Source of the DNA: Clostridia bacterium
GTDB taxonomy: Bacteria > Bacillota > Clostridia > TANB77 > CAG-508
DNA: 64,000 bases
Assembly: GCA_017510245.1 (NCBI GenBank)
Contig: JAFWNQ010000003.1
Location: forward strand, 1-64,000
Direction: 5' to 3'
Shown here: piece by piece, positions 34,981-43,889 of the stretch
Numbering within the stretch: the stretch's first letter is position 1
Layout of the letters: every line of letters begins with the position of its first letter
Translations under genes and position numbers: made by a program
The notes under the pieces: model-generated
Database searches by the model: none
What the model saw: the letters and a program-made list of their open reading frames with translations, nothing else
What the model was told of the DNA's origin: nothing

Positions 34981-35568
34981 ATGGGAAAGCGGACCTTCAC
35001 ACAACTAAAAAAGAGTATGACTCTTCGGCAATTTAACCTGTTCTGCAGAGACATTGCGAATGAATATGCTTTTTCAGGACTGTTTTTGGCTAGGACACAC
35101 TTCACAACTACATACAATATAACTGAAAGCTGTTATCAAAAAATAAAGGACTATGCAGTCACTCATTATTTGATTTCAGACCATGGAGTTGACCTTATGG
35201 AGTCAAAATCTATGGGAAATCAAGCAAGGAGTGCAGGAGTTGAAGGCTGGTCCTCGAACAAACATTATGCTAAGCTTCGAAAAGAGAGGAAAAAGTTTAT
35301 ATTTGAGATCGCTGAAGAGTATATCGAACATCCAGAAATGACACTAGGGCAGCTTATTGAAAGTAGAGGAAGAAATCCAGAAGGATATTACTACATGCTC
35401 TATATTGCATTTGTTGGAGACTATGGTGTAACGTTTGAGATGGCCAAGAAAATGGTCGCACGAATGTTTAATGATTGTCCTTCAGAAGACAAATGTATAA
35501 CTCTATGTGCCATTGTGGAAACATTTTGGAGTGAAAGGAATGCACGAAAAAAGGGAGGAACCCAGTAA
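34981..35568 (+). CDS. Hypothetical protein in a stand-alone GC-richer cassette
   Basis: 195 aa, RBS AAAGAGGT before the ATG. Mostly helical, basic at both ends. Strings such as FNLFCRDIANEYAFSGLFLA and SCYQKIKDYAVTHYLI suggest a small DNA- or nucleic-acid-binding type fold, but I recognise no family. GC is about 42% in the line I counted, against about 28% around it, with more C-ending codons. It has its own promoter, and a terminator overlaps its stop codon. It therefore resembles the cassettes at 20.5 and 56 kb in layout, though not in sequence. Probably acquired. Confidence 0.65.
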   Translation: MGKRTFTQLKKSMTLRQFNLFCRDIANEYAFSGLFLARTHFTTTYNITESCYQKIKDYAVTHYLISDHGVDLMESKSMGNQARSAGVEGWSSNKHYAKLRKERKKFIFEIAEEYIEHPEMTLGQLIESRGRNPEGYYYMLYIAFVGDYGVTFEMAKKMVARMFNDCPSEDKCITLCAIVETFWSERNARKKGGTQ

Positions 35569-35585
35569 TGGGTTTCTCCCTTTTT
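35551..35585 (+). terminator. Terminator enclosing the stop codon of the 34981 gene
   Basis: AAGGGAGGAACCC (35551-35563) pairs with GGGTTTCTCCCTT (35570-35582), then T-run. The TAA stop lies in the loop. Confidence 0.88.
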
Positions 35586-35611
35586 GCAATAAAAATGTAA
35601 TACTGAAATTG

Positions 35612-35640
35612 TTGAAAATATTAAAGTATAATGATACTAT
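35612..35640 (+). promoter_or_regulatory. Promoter of the 35671 gene
   Basis: TTGAAA (35612-35617), 17-base spacer, TACTAT (35635-35640). A TATAAT lies inside the spacer. Confidence 0.5.
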
Positions 35641-35670
35641 TAATATGATAGAGAATAATAGGAGGAACAA

Positions 35671-37611
35671 ATGAAAAAGATAAGAAGAATAATTGTTATA
35701 TTACTATTATTAATGGTTGCGTTTATGGTTAAAAAGGTTAATGCTTCGACATCTTCTACAGTTTATACTGGAGAAATACCACTTATTGAAAAAATAGAAG
35801 ATATTGAAATTGTTTCGAATGAAGTTAATGTAGATGTTAATACATCAAAAGTAACAAACCAATTAATAATTAAAAATATCAAAAATGAAGACCTCGTGAC
35901 AAAAATAACAGCAAAACTTGAAGACAAAAAAACAGGTTTTTCAATCAAAGATTTAGTAATAAAAGTAAACAATTTAGAAATAAAAAACATCGAAAAAGAA
36001 GAAGATAATTATATCTTTAATGTAAAAATTAAATCAAATGAATATGAGAAAATTGAAATTAACTATACAACAGAAAATGATTTAAAAAATGCAAAAGCAA
36101 TAAAATACAGTTTAGATAATTATAAAGGAAAAAAAGTAAAGAAGTTTAATATAGATTTAACAATTCCAGAAGAAGATATTCCATTGGTAAAAAAGATATA
36201 TCCAGAGTGCTATGACTTTAATGAAGAGAGTAAGAAAATTAGTGTTTGTTATTATGATTTTACAATAAACAATCTAACAAAAGATTTTATAGTACAAAAA
36301 GAAACATGGAACAATTTGATTTATGGAGAAGATGTAATAAAAGATGACCTACAGGCTGCATTATATAAAAATGCAAGAGAATTGATGAGCACAGATTTAG
36401 ATGTTAAGTGGGATAGATATATAGTTGGTCTTTATTTAGAAGGAGATTTTGTAGAATACCTTTTTGATGAAAATCGTTACATAGCTAACTATTTTAATAT
36501 AAAAATACCAGAAATAACAGAAGATTTTTATAGCTCTGTATACAGTACTCCACTTGAACATGACTCTATACTTTCGTATGTTATTTATAAACAAGCTAAG
36601 TATGATAACTTAAAAACGGTTAAAGATACCATTGTTGCAAAATATGATGGAGTCTATCCATTAACTAAAAATACTGTTGACAGATATAGTTACTCTGATG
36701 CGAATGGAAATATAGTTGATAAAAAAATATGTATTGATTATGTTAGATCAGAAGGAGATAAAGAACTGTATATTGGATCAAGAAGATTTTTGGCTGAGCC
36801 TCCTAAAAGAAGATTTGACGAATTTGAATTATTAATAAAGAGAGACACAGGAGAAGGAGGTGGAATATATTATAGGTATGGGCCAGAATATACATACAGA
36901 ACAATAAATATTGGACTTGACATAAATGGAAATGAAATTGATGCAACTGAAGAAGAGAAAGTTGAGTTTATTAATAAAATAGGTGCAGATTTATATATTA
37001 GAAAAGTAATATATGATGGAAATACAAAAACAACTTTTGTTTCTGAATGGGATGGTGAAGAACATGAGGGAGACTTGAGTATGGTAGTTGCATATTATAC
37101 GGATAAAAATAAAGAGATTGCAAACTCATATTTAGGAGAGAAAAGTGAATGGGTAAAAGTGCTGAAATTTGAAAATGAAATTGTATCCAATAATAGTAAG
37201 GTTCCAACGATTGTTTCTTCAGTAGGATACAGGACTATTGAAAATGGAAAGTATATGATTAATTTTTTTGGACGCTATGCTGGTAGATTTGATGCGTTAG
37301 GATATATTGGCGAAGCTATTAATACAAATGATGCTAAAGCTTTAATACAAGAAAATAATAAAGAAAACGAAAACATTAAACAACAAGTTGAAAATGAAAT
37401 AAAATCAATAAAAATTGCAGATGATAAAGAGGAATACTCAGTAAAAAGTAATGAAAAAATAATAAAAAATGACACTGGAGTGATAGAGAATAACAATAAA
37501 ATCAATTTATCTAATAATGAGAAAATATTTATTGCAATATTAGGAGTTGCAATTATAATAAATATTTTAATAATAATTATAAAGAAAAGGGGAAAGAAAA
37601 ATGGAAAATAA
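35671..37611 (+). CDS. Large secreted protein with C-terminal membrane anchor
   Basis: 646 aa. Signal peptide about 1-25 (KKIRRIIVILLLLMVAFMV ... NAS), long extracellular body rich in Lys/Glu/Ile/Asn, C-terminal helix (about 618-637, IFIAILGVAIIINILIIII) and a basic end RGKKNGK, giving a type I topology. Beta-type strands near the N-terminus (residues 40-130) look like an Ig-type fold; no catalytic motif is evident. It overlaps the start of the PstS-like gene by 11 bases, so the two are translationally coupled and probably work together. RBS AGGAGG. Family not recognised. Confidence 0.7.
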   Translation: MKKIRRIIVILLLLMVAFMVKKVNASTSSTVYTGEIPLIEKIEDIEIVSNEVNVDVNTSKVTNQLIIKNIKNEDLVTKITAKLEDKKTGFSIKDLVIKVNNLEIKNIEKEEDNYIFNVKIKSNEYEKIEINYTTENDLKNAKAIKYSLDNYKGKKVKKFNIDLTIPEEDIPLVKKIYPECYDFNEESKKISVCYYDFTINNLTKDFIVQKETWNNLIYGEDVIKDDLQAALYKNARELMSTDLDVKWDRYIVGLYLEGDFVEYLFDENRYIANYFNIKIPEITEDFYSSVYSTPLEHDSILSYVIYKQAKYDNLKTVKDTIVAKYDGVYPLTKNTVDRYSYSDANGNIVDKKICIDYVRSEGDKELYIGSRRFLAEPPKRRFDEFELLIKRDTGEGGGIYYRYGPEYTYRTINIGLDINGNEIDATEEEKVEFINKIGADLYIRKVIYDGNTKTTFVSEWDGEEHEGDLSMVVAYYTDKNKEIANSYLGEKSEWVKVLKFENEIVSNNSKVPTIVSSVGYRTIENGKYMINFFGRYAGRFDALGYIGEAINTNDAKALIQENNKENENIKQQVENEIKSIKIADDKEEYSVKSNEKIIKNDTGVIENNNKINLSNNEKIFIAILGVAIIINILIIIIKKRGKKNGK

Positions 37612-38650
37612 TGAAATGAGTAATGGTGCAGCAAACAACAGTAATAACAATGAAAAAAAAGGGATAAAGATAACAACACTAAGCTTAATCATATTAATAA
37701 TGCTTGCAATAATATTTTGCATATATAAGGTTTTCTTTGATAATGAAGAAGTGAAAGTACAGCCAAAGCAAGCAGAGCAGGTTGCAGAAGAAATAACAGA
37801 AGTAGAAAATGAAATTAATGAAGCAACAACTAAACCAACATTAAAAATGACAGCAGAAGAATTTCCAAAAGTAGATGGAGCAACAGCAATGCTTCCAATG
37901 GTAAAAGAAATGGTTAAAACTGTAGCTGGATTAAGTGATGCAGAAGCAGATAAGTATATTGAAGAAAACACTCAAGGAAAATCTGCTAAGGTTTATGCTA
38001 GTCTAATAAACAAAGAGAAAGACTTGATATTTGTTTCAGAACCATCAGATGATATATTGAAACAAGCAAAAGAAAAAAATGTTGAGTTTGATATGACCGG
38101 CATAGGCTATGATGGATTTGTATTTTTATTAAATGAAAAAAATCCTGTTAAATCTTTAACCATTGAGCAAATTCAAAAAATATATACAGGAGAAATAACT
38201 AACTGGAAAGAAGTTGGTGGAGATGATGCTAAGATATATGCATATCAAAGAGAAGCAAATTCAGGAAGTCAAAATTTAATGGAAAAAATGGTTATGAAAG
38301 GACTAAAAATGAAGCAACCAGAAGAAACTTCAATAGCGATTAGCTCAATGTCAAAATTAGTTGATGTAGTTTCATCAGGAGAAAATAGTAAATATGCTAT
38401 AGGATATTCAATATATCTATATGCAAAAGAACAACATGTTGGAGAAAATGTTAAGTTCCTAGATATAAATGGAATTGAAGCAAATGATGAAAATATTACA
38501 AATAAAACTTATCCACTAACAAAAGTTGTATATGCAGTAACAAGAAAAGACGTACCAGAAGACAGTAATGTGAGAAAACTAACTAATTGGCTATTAACAC
38601 CATTAGGACAAGACGTTGTAGTATCTGGAGGTTATGTAAGATATAATTAA
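37601..38650 (+). CDS. PstS-like periplasmic-binding-fold protein, membrane tethered (second copy)
   Basis: 349 aa. A Asn-rich cytosolic N-terminus, one helix (about 24-45), then the PstS-type fold. It shares IQKIYTGEITNWKEVGG and the following (Y/F)QR-x-N-SGSQ phosphate-loop string with the protein at 29221, so they are paralogues. There are no Pst transporter genes nearby. Coupled to the upstream secreted protein by an 11-base overlap; terminator directly after. RBS AAGGGG. Confidence 0.82.
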   Translation: MENNEMSNGAANNSNNNEKKGIKITTLSLIILIMLAIIFCIYKVFFDNEEVKVQPKQAEQVAEEITEVENEINEATTKPTLKMTAEEFPKVDGATAMLPMVKEMVKTVAGLSDAEADKYIEENTQGKSAKVYASLINKEKDLIFVSEPSDDILKQAKEKNVEFDMTGIGYDGFVFLLNEKNPVKSLTIEQIQKIYTGEITNWKEVGGDDAKIYAYQREANSGSQNLMEKMVMKGLKMKQPEETSIAISSMSKLVDVVSSGENSKYAIGYSIYLYAKEQHVGENVKFLDINGIEANDENITNKTYPLTKVVYAVTRKDVPEDSNVRKLTNWLLTPLGQDVVVSGGYVRYN

Positions 38651-38658
38651 TTTGTTAT

Positions 38659-38687
38659 AAAAACGACTGAGAAAATCAGTCGTTTTT
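38659..38687 (+). terminator. Terminator after the second PstS-like gene
   Basis: AAAAACGACTGA, loop GAAAA, TCAGTCGTTTTT: a 12-bp stem with T-run. Confidence 0.9.
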
Positions 38688-38698
38688 GTGATTTTTAC

Positions 38699-38727
38699 TT
38701 GTATCTTAAACATTATTTTGATATAAT
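38699..38727 (+). promoter_or_regulatory. Sigma-A promoter of the hydrogenase operon
   Basis: TTGTAT (38699-38704), 17-base spacer, TATAAT (38722-38727). Confidence 0.7.
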
Positions 38728-38760
38728 GAAAAGGATTTTTATAGAAAGAGGTGTGGAAAA

Positions 38761-39249
38761 ATGTCAAAAGAAAGAAATTGTGCAGATGAAAGAGCAAGAA
38801 AAGAAACACTTGAAATAGCTGAAAAATATACACATGATAAAGATAACTTAATAGCTATTTTAAATGAAGTTCAAGTGAAATATGGATATATTCCAAAAGA
38901 ATCTCAATTAACGATTGCAGAATACTTAGATATGCCACTAGCAGAAGTATATGGTGTAATAACTTTTTATTCAAGATTTACATTAATACCAAAAGGAAAA
39001 TACAATATATCAATTTGTATGGGAACTGCATGCTTTGTTAAAGGTGCAAAGGAATTAGTAGAAAGAGCCAAGGAAAGACTTGGAATCGAGGAAGGACAAA
39101 CAAGCGAAGACGGAAAGTTTTCATTAGAAACAATGAGATGTGTAGGAGCTTGTGGATTAGCACCTGTATTTACAATTAATGACGAAGTATATGGTAAAGC
39201 AACAGTAAAAAAACTAGATGAAGTATTGGACAGTTTAATGAAAGAATAA
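38761..39249 (+). CDS. hydC: Electron-bifurcating hydrogenase subunit, NuoE/HydC type
   Basis: 162 aa thioredoxin-like [2Fe-2S] protein. The ligands are the CMGTAC pair and the later CVGAC pair (ETMRCVGACGLAP), as in NuoE and HndA. Part of the trimeric NADH- and ferredoxin-linked [FeFe] hydrogenase with the next two genes. RBS AGAGGTG. First gene of the operon. Confidence 0.92.
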   Translation: MSKERNCADERARKETLEIAEKYTHDKDNLIAILNEVQVKYGYIPKESQLTIAEYLDMPLAEVYGVITFYSRFTLIPKGKYNISICMGTACFVKGAKELVERAKERLGIEEGQTSEDGKFSLETMRCVGACGLAPVFTINDEVYGKATVKKLDEVLDSLMKE

Positions 39250-39252
39250 AAG

Positions 39253-39286
39253 TGCCATTAGGTACGTGCCATTGCCACTAGGGACG
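39253..39286. repeat. Short imperfect tandem repeat between hydC and hydB
   Basis: TGCCATTAGGTACG (39253-39266) and TGCCACTAGGGACG (39273-39286), 12 of 14 bases identical. It is GC-richer than the surroundings; possibly a fragment of a dispersed intergenic repeat. Confidence 0.5.
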
Positions 39287-39333
39287 TAGAATTTTTGGCA
39301 ATTTGAAGAAAATTGAGAAAGGAATATGTGTAA

Positions 39334-41196
39334 ATGAAGAAATCTATAGAAGAAATTGAAAAGATTCGTGAAATAAAAAGTAAAGAATTAGAGTTAAGAA
39401 CAAATAAAGATTTCACTGGAGCTCGCAAAGATATATTAGTGTGTCATGGTACAGGATGTACATCTTCAAAGTCTCCAGAAATATTAGAGAAATTAAAAGA
39501 AATAATTAAAGAAAAAGATTTGAAAGATATAAATGTTGTTAAGGTCGGATGCTTAGGATTATGCTCAAAAGGACCTATAGTAATAATTAGACCAGAAGAT
39601 ACATTTTACTCAATGGTAACAGTAGATGACTGTGAAGAAATAATTGAATCACATATTATTAATGGTGAGGTTGTTCAAAGATTATTATGCAAGACAATTG
39701 ATAGTAAAGAAGCTATTGAAAAATTAGATGACCAACCATTTTACAAGAAACAAAAACGTATTGCGCTTAAAAACTGTGGTATAATAAATCCAGAAGACAT
39801 TGATGAATATATATCTGTAGATGGATTTAAAGCATTAGAAAAAGTTTTAACTAAAATGAAACCTGAAGAAGTAATTGATGAATTGACTAAATCTGGTCTA
39901 AGAGGACGTGGAGGAGCTGGATTCCCTACAGGAATGAAGTGGAATTTTGTTCTTAAAGAAAAAGGCGAGCAAAAATATGTTGTATGTAATGCTGATGAAG
40001 GAGATCCGGGAGCTTTTATGGATAGAAGTATCCTTGAAGGAGATCCACATTCTATTCTAGAAGCCATGTCTATTGCTGGTTATACAGTAGGAGCCAATAA
40101 AGGATATATTTATGTTAGAGCTGAATACCCAATAGCAGTAACAAGACTTCAAATAGCAATAAACCAAGAGAGAGAATATGGAATTTTAGGTGAAAATATA
40201 TTTGGAACTGACCATAGTTTTGACATTGAAATAAGACTTGGAGCAGGAGCTTTTGTTTGTGGTGAAGAAACTGCACTATTAGAATCAGTAGAAGGAAAGA
40301 GAGGACAACCTCGTCTTAAACCACCATTCCCAGCAAATAGTGGACTATGGCAAAAGCCAACACTAATTAATAATGTTGAAACATATGCAAATGTAACAAG
40401 AATTATAAATAATGGAGCTGATTGGTATGCAGGAATAGGAACTGAAGGCTCAAAAGGAACCAAAGTATTTGCTCTAGGTGGAAATGTTAATAATGTAGGA
40501 CTAGTTGAAGTTCCAATGGGAACAACTTTAAGAGAAATCATTTTTGATATAGGTGGAGGAATTCCTAACGGCAGAAAATTTAAAGCTGCTCAAACAGGAG
40601 GACCATCAGGTGGATGTATTCCAGAAAAATACTTAGACACACCTATTGATTATGAAAGCTTAAAAGAAATCGGATCAATGATGGGATCTGGTGGATTGAT
40701 TGTTATGGATGATACAAAATGTATGGTTAACCTAGCAAAATTCTATTTAGATTTCACTGTAAGTGAGAGTTGCGGAAAGTGTACTCCATGTAGAGTTGGA
40801 ACAAAGAGAATGTTAGAAACTCTTGAGAAAATATGCGAAGGAAATGGAACTGAGAAGGACATTGAAAAGTTAAGAACATTAGCAGATAATATATGTAAAG
40901 CTTCAGTATGTGGTTTGGGTCAAACAGCACCTAATCCAGTAATAAGTACTTTGAAGTATTTTGAAGATGAATATAGAGAGCATGTTATTGATAAATCTTG
41001 TAGAGCTAAAGAATGCAAAAACCTTACTAAAATTGAAATTGATCCAGAGAAATGTAAGGGATGTGACTTATGTAAAAAAGCTTGTCCAGTTGGAGCTATT
41101 TCTGGTGAAGTGACAAAAGTTCACGAAATAGACCAAAGCAAGTGTATTAAGTGTAGAAGTTGCTTGCAGGCTTGTCCTTTTAAAGCAATTAGCTAG
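39334..41196 (+). CDS. hydB: Electron-bifurcating hydrogenase subunit, NuoF/HydB type
   Basis: 620 aa flavoprotein that binds FMN and NAD(H). The N-terminal thioredoxin-like [2Fe-2S] domain (about 30-120, CHGTGCTSS and CLGLCSKGP) is followed by the NuoF core: GRGGAGFPTGMKW, NADEGDPGAFMDR and GAGAFVCGEETALL. The iron-sulfur region is ESCGKCTPCRVGT. Two C-terminal [4Fe-4S] ferredoxin motifs (CKGCDLCKKACPVGA, CIKCRSCLQACPFKA) complete the HydB/HndC architecture. 84 bases after hydC. Confidence 0.95.
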   Translation: MKKSIEEIEKIREIKSKELELRTNKDFTGARKDILVCHGTGCTSSKSPEILEKLKEIIKEKDLKDINVVKVGCLGLCSKGPIVIIRPEDTFYSMVTVDDCEEIIESHIINGEVVQRLLCKTIDSKEAIEKLDDQPFYKKQKRIALKNCGIINPEDIDEYISVDGFKALEKVLTKMKPEEVIDELTKSGLRGRGGAGFPTGMKWNFVLKEKGEQKYVVCNADEGDPGAFMDRSILEGDPHSILEAMSIAGYTVGANKGYIYVRAEYPIAVTRLQIAINQEREYGILGENIFGTDHSFDIEIRLGAGAFVCGEETALLESVEGKRGQPRLKPPFPANSGLWQKPTLINNVETYANVTRIINNGADWYAGIGTEGSKGTKVFALGGNVNNVGLVEVPMGTTLREIIFDIGGGIPNGRKFKAAQTGGPSGGCIPEKYLDTPIDYESLKEIGSMMGSGGLIVMDDTKCMVNLAKFYLDFTVSESCGKCTPCRVGTKRMLETLEKICEGNGTEKDIEKLRTLADNICKASVCGLGQTAPNPVISTLKYFEDEYREHVIDKSCRAKECKNLTKIEIDPEKCKGCDLCKKACPVGAISGEVTKVHEIDQSKCIKCRSCLQACPFKAIS

Positions 41197-41238
41197 TAGC
41201 AAGAATTTAAAATAAAGTGAAGAAAAATCATTACTAAG

Positions 41239-41252
41239 CACGGAGCTTCGTG
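41239..41252. repeat. Quasi-palindrome upstream of hydA
   Basis: CACGGAGCTTCGTG, self-complementary apart from two positions, in the 117-base gap between hydB and hydA. The related string GAACGGAGTGAAG follows. No T-run. Purpose unknown. Confidence 0.4.
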
Positions 41253-41313
41253 AAGTTCTAAAAGATATTTATGAAGTGCCGATGACGAACGGAGTGAAGA
41301 ATGGGAGGATTCA

Positions 41314-43053
41314 ATGATTAAGTTAGAAATAGATAGCATGCCGGTAGAAGTTGAAGAAGGAACAACAATACTTGAAGCGGCAAGAAAAGTAAATATTGAT
41401 ATTCCAACACTTTGTTTCTTAAAAGAAATAAATGAAGTTGGAGACTGTAGAATGTGTATAGTTGAAGTTGAAGGAAGAAGAGGATTTGCAACTTCATGTA
41501 TTACAAAAGTTGAAGAAGGAATGGTTGTACATACACATACTCCTTCAGTAGTAGAAGCAAGAAAGGCAGTTTTAAATTTAATATTATCTAATCATAATAG
41601 AGACTGTCTTACATGTATTAGAAATGGAAATTGTGAACTTCAAAAATTAGCACAAAAATACAATGTTCAAAATGTAGATTATGATGGTGCTAAAACTAGT
41701 AACGAAATAGATGATAAATCACCATCTATAGTTAGAGACCAAAGTAAATGTATTCTTTGTAGAAGATGTGTTGGTATGTGCAAAAGAGTTCAAGAGATTG
41801 GAGCAATTGAAAGTACAAATAGAGGATTTGAGTCAACTATTTCAACTGCAGATAATCAAAGTTTGAATGATGTTGATTGTACATTCTGTGGACAATGTAT
41901 TGAAGCATGTCCTGTTGGAGCTTTACATGAAAAAGATGATACAAGTAAAGTGTGGAGAATGATAAATGATAAAGATACTTTTACAATAGTTCAAACAGCC
42001 CCAGCTGTAAGAGTTGGATTAGGTGAAGAATTTGGAATGCCTATTGGAACTAATGTTAAAGGTAAAATGGTAACAGCTCTTAAGAGATTAGGATTTGATA
42101 AGGTATTTGACACAAACACTGGTGCAGACTTTACTATAATGGAAGAAGCAAATGAATTTATCGAAAGATTTACTAATGGTGGTACATTACCTATGATGAC
42201 ATCTTGCTGTCCTGCATGGGTAAGATTTGCTGAAAAGAATTATCCAGAACAATTAGATCATCTATCAAGTTGTAAATCACCACATCAAATGTTTGGAGCA
42301 ATACTAAAATCATACTTTGCTAAAAAATACGATGTTGAACCAGAAAGAATAAAAGTTATATCTGTAATGCCTTGTGTTGCTAAGAAGTACGAAAGTGTTA
42401 GAGAAGAGATGGAAGTAGATGGACTACGTGATGTTGATGCAGTTATTACAATTAGAGAACTAGCTAGAATGATTAAACAACGTGATATTGAATTTACAGA
42501 ATTAGAAGATTCTGAATTTGAAGATCCAATGGGAGAAGCAACAGGAGCTGCAGCAATTTTTGGAGTTACTGGTGGAGTAATGGAAGCAGCACTTCGTACA
42601 GCTGCAGATACAATAGAAGGAAAATCTCTAGACAAAATAGATTATGAAGCAGTTCGTGGTCAAGAAGGTATAAAGAAAGCTACAGTAGAAATAGCTGGAA
42701 AAGAGATTAGAATAGTGGTTGCCAGTGGACTAAAGAATGCAAGGAAGATTATGAATGAAATATCATCTGGAAAAGCTGATTATGACTTTGTAGAAATAAT
42801 GGCTTGTCCAGGAGGATGTATAAATGGTGGAGGACAACCAATTAAGAGTAGTAAGATTAGAGCTACAAAAGATGTAAGACAATTAAGAGCTGATTCAATA
42901 TACTCAATTGATGAAAAGAGTACTTTTAGAAAATCACATGACAATCCAATAATTAAAACAATATATAATGATTTTCTTGAAAAACCAAATAGCCATGAAG
43001 CTCATAAATATCTACATACAACTTATCACAAAGAAGAAAAGTATAATTTTTAA
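41314..43053 (+). CDS. hydA: [FeFe] hydrogenase catalytic subunit (group A, NADH-linked)
   Basis: 579 aa. N-terminal [2Fe-2S] ferredoxin domain (CFLKEINEVGDCRMC), the His-Cys3 [4Fe-4S] cluster (HNRDCLTCIRNGNC), two [4Fe-4S] clusters (CILCRRCVGMC, CTFCGQCIEACPVGA), then the H-cluster domain with all three signatures: L1 TSCCPAW, L2 MPCVAKK, L3 EIMACPGGCINGGGQP. The small-subunit-like C-terminus is included. With hydC and hydB it should oxidise NADH and reduced ferredoxin together to make H2 (or the reverse). Maturases HydEFG are not in the window. RBS GGGAGG. Confidence 0.96.
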   Translation: MIKLEIDSMPVEVEEGTTILEAARKVNIDIPTLCFLKEINEVGDCRMCIVEVEGRRGFATSCITKVEEGMVVHTHTPSVVEARKAVLNLILSNHNRDCLTCIRNGNCELQKLAQKYNVQNVDYDGAKTSNEIDDKSPSIVRDQSKCILCRRCVGMCKRVQEIGAIESTNRGFESTISTADNQSLNDVDCTFCGQCIEACPVGALHEKDDTSKVWRMINDKDTFTIVQTAPAVRVGLGEEFGMPIGTNVKGKMVTALKRLGFDKVFDTNTGADFTIMEEANEFIERFTNGGTLPMMTSCCPAWVRFAEKNYPEQLDHLSSCKSPHQMFGAILKSYFAKKYDVEPERIKVISVMPCVAKKYESVREEMEVDGLRDVDAVITIRELARMIKQRDIEFTELEDSEFEDPMGEATGAAAIFGVTGGVMEAALRTAADTIEGKSLDKIDYEAVRGQEGIKKATVEIAGKEIRIVVASGLKNARKIMNEISSGKADYDFVEIMACPGGCINGGGQPIKSSKIRATKDVRQLRADSIYSIDEKSTFRKSHDNPIIKTIYNDFLEKPNSHEAHKYLHTTYHKEEKYNF

Positions 43054-43060
43054 GATTGTG

Positions 43061-43085
43061 AGAGGAACAGTTTAACTGTTCCTCT
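43061..43085 (+). terminator. Hairpin after hydA (no T-run)
   Basis: AGAGGAACAG (43061-43070) pairs with CTGTTCCTCT (43076-43085). It lacks a U-tract, so termination may be partial and allow expression of the next gene. Confidence 0.5.
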
Positions 43086-43102
43086 ACATATAAGGAGTGA
43101 AG

Positions 43103-43672
43103 ATGGAATCAGAATTGGATATACAGAAATTTATTCCACAATTTGATATGGAGACAGAAATGAATATAAAGAAAGATATTCCACAATTTGATATGGAGAC
43201 AGTTATTGATTTTACAAAAGGAGTAGTACTAAATATTTATAATTCTTTTGTAAACGAAGATTTAAAAAGTATTAGAATAAGAATATCTGATGAATTAATT
43301 AATAAAATAACGAAGAATAAGGAATTATATAGAATTTCTAAAAATTTTGATAGAGTTGCAGTTGAGAGAGTTGGACTTATTGGATATGAAAAAAAAGAAG
43401 ATGGAATTTATGTTAAAATATTTGCAAACGTTAATTTTTTTGATGATGTTGACAACAATTTGGACGGAGCTGGAGGGAATGATAAATTCTGGTATGATAG
43501 GTGGATTATTACATATAAAGCAATAACTAATATAGGTAATAATTGTCAAAACTGTGGTGCTGAAATGGAATATAATAAGGAAACGAATTCTTTTGAATGC
43601 AAATATTGTAGAAGTGTTTTTTTTAGAGATTCTAAAGACTGGAAAGTTATTGATATAGAAGTTCAAAAATAA
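43103..43672 (+). CDS. Tim44-like protein with C-terminal zinc ribbon
   Basis: 189 aa from the ATG at 43103 (AAGGAG upstream). Residues 1-30 contain a 15-residue tandem duplication (IPQFDMET twice, a 25-base exact DNA repeat 45 bases apart). The middle (about 40-150) has the Tim44-like layout: a helix, VERVGLIGYEKKEDGIYVKI, and DRWIITYKA. The C-terminus has a CxxC...CxxC zinc ribbon (CQNCGAEM, CKYCRS). Role unknown; such proteins are sometimes peripheral membrane proteins. Soluble, no helix anchors seen. Confidence 0.65.
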   Translation: MESELDIQKFIPQFDMETEMNIKKDIPQFDMETVIDFTKGVVLNIYNSFVNEDLKSIRIRISDELINKITKNKELYRISKNFDRVAVERVGLIGYEKKEDGIYVKIFANVNFFDDVDNNLDGAGGNDKFWYDRWIITYKAITNIGNNCQNCGAEMEYNKETNSFECKYCRSVFFRDSKDWKVIDIEVQK

Positions 43673-43682
43673 TAATTATAAT

Positions 43683-43715
43683 AAAAAAACTCTTATAGTA
43701 CTATAAGAGTTTTTT
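43683..43715 (+). terminator. Terminator after the zinc-ribbon gene
   Basis: AAAAAAACTCTTATAG pairs with CTATAAGAGTTTTTT: near-perfect hairpin with T-run. Confidence 0.88.
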
Positions 43716-43837
43716 AGTTTGAAATTTTAATGTTAAGACGAGGTTATTTTACATAGCTTAGGACAAAAATGAATTCTAGTACTAAAAATAGCTGAGCATG
43801 ATGAACTAAGCAAAGTAATTAATTGCTATTATAAACT

Positions 43838-43866
43838 TGTATTCCTAATAGTATTTTGATATAATG
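43838..43866 (+). promoter_or_regulatory. Promoter of the RusA-like gene
   Basis: TTGTAT (43838-43843), 17-base spacer, TATAAT (43861-43866). Confidence 0.7.
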
Positions 43867-43889
43867 CAAAATAAGTTAGGGGAAATAAT

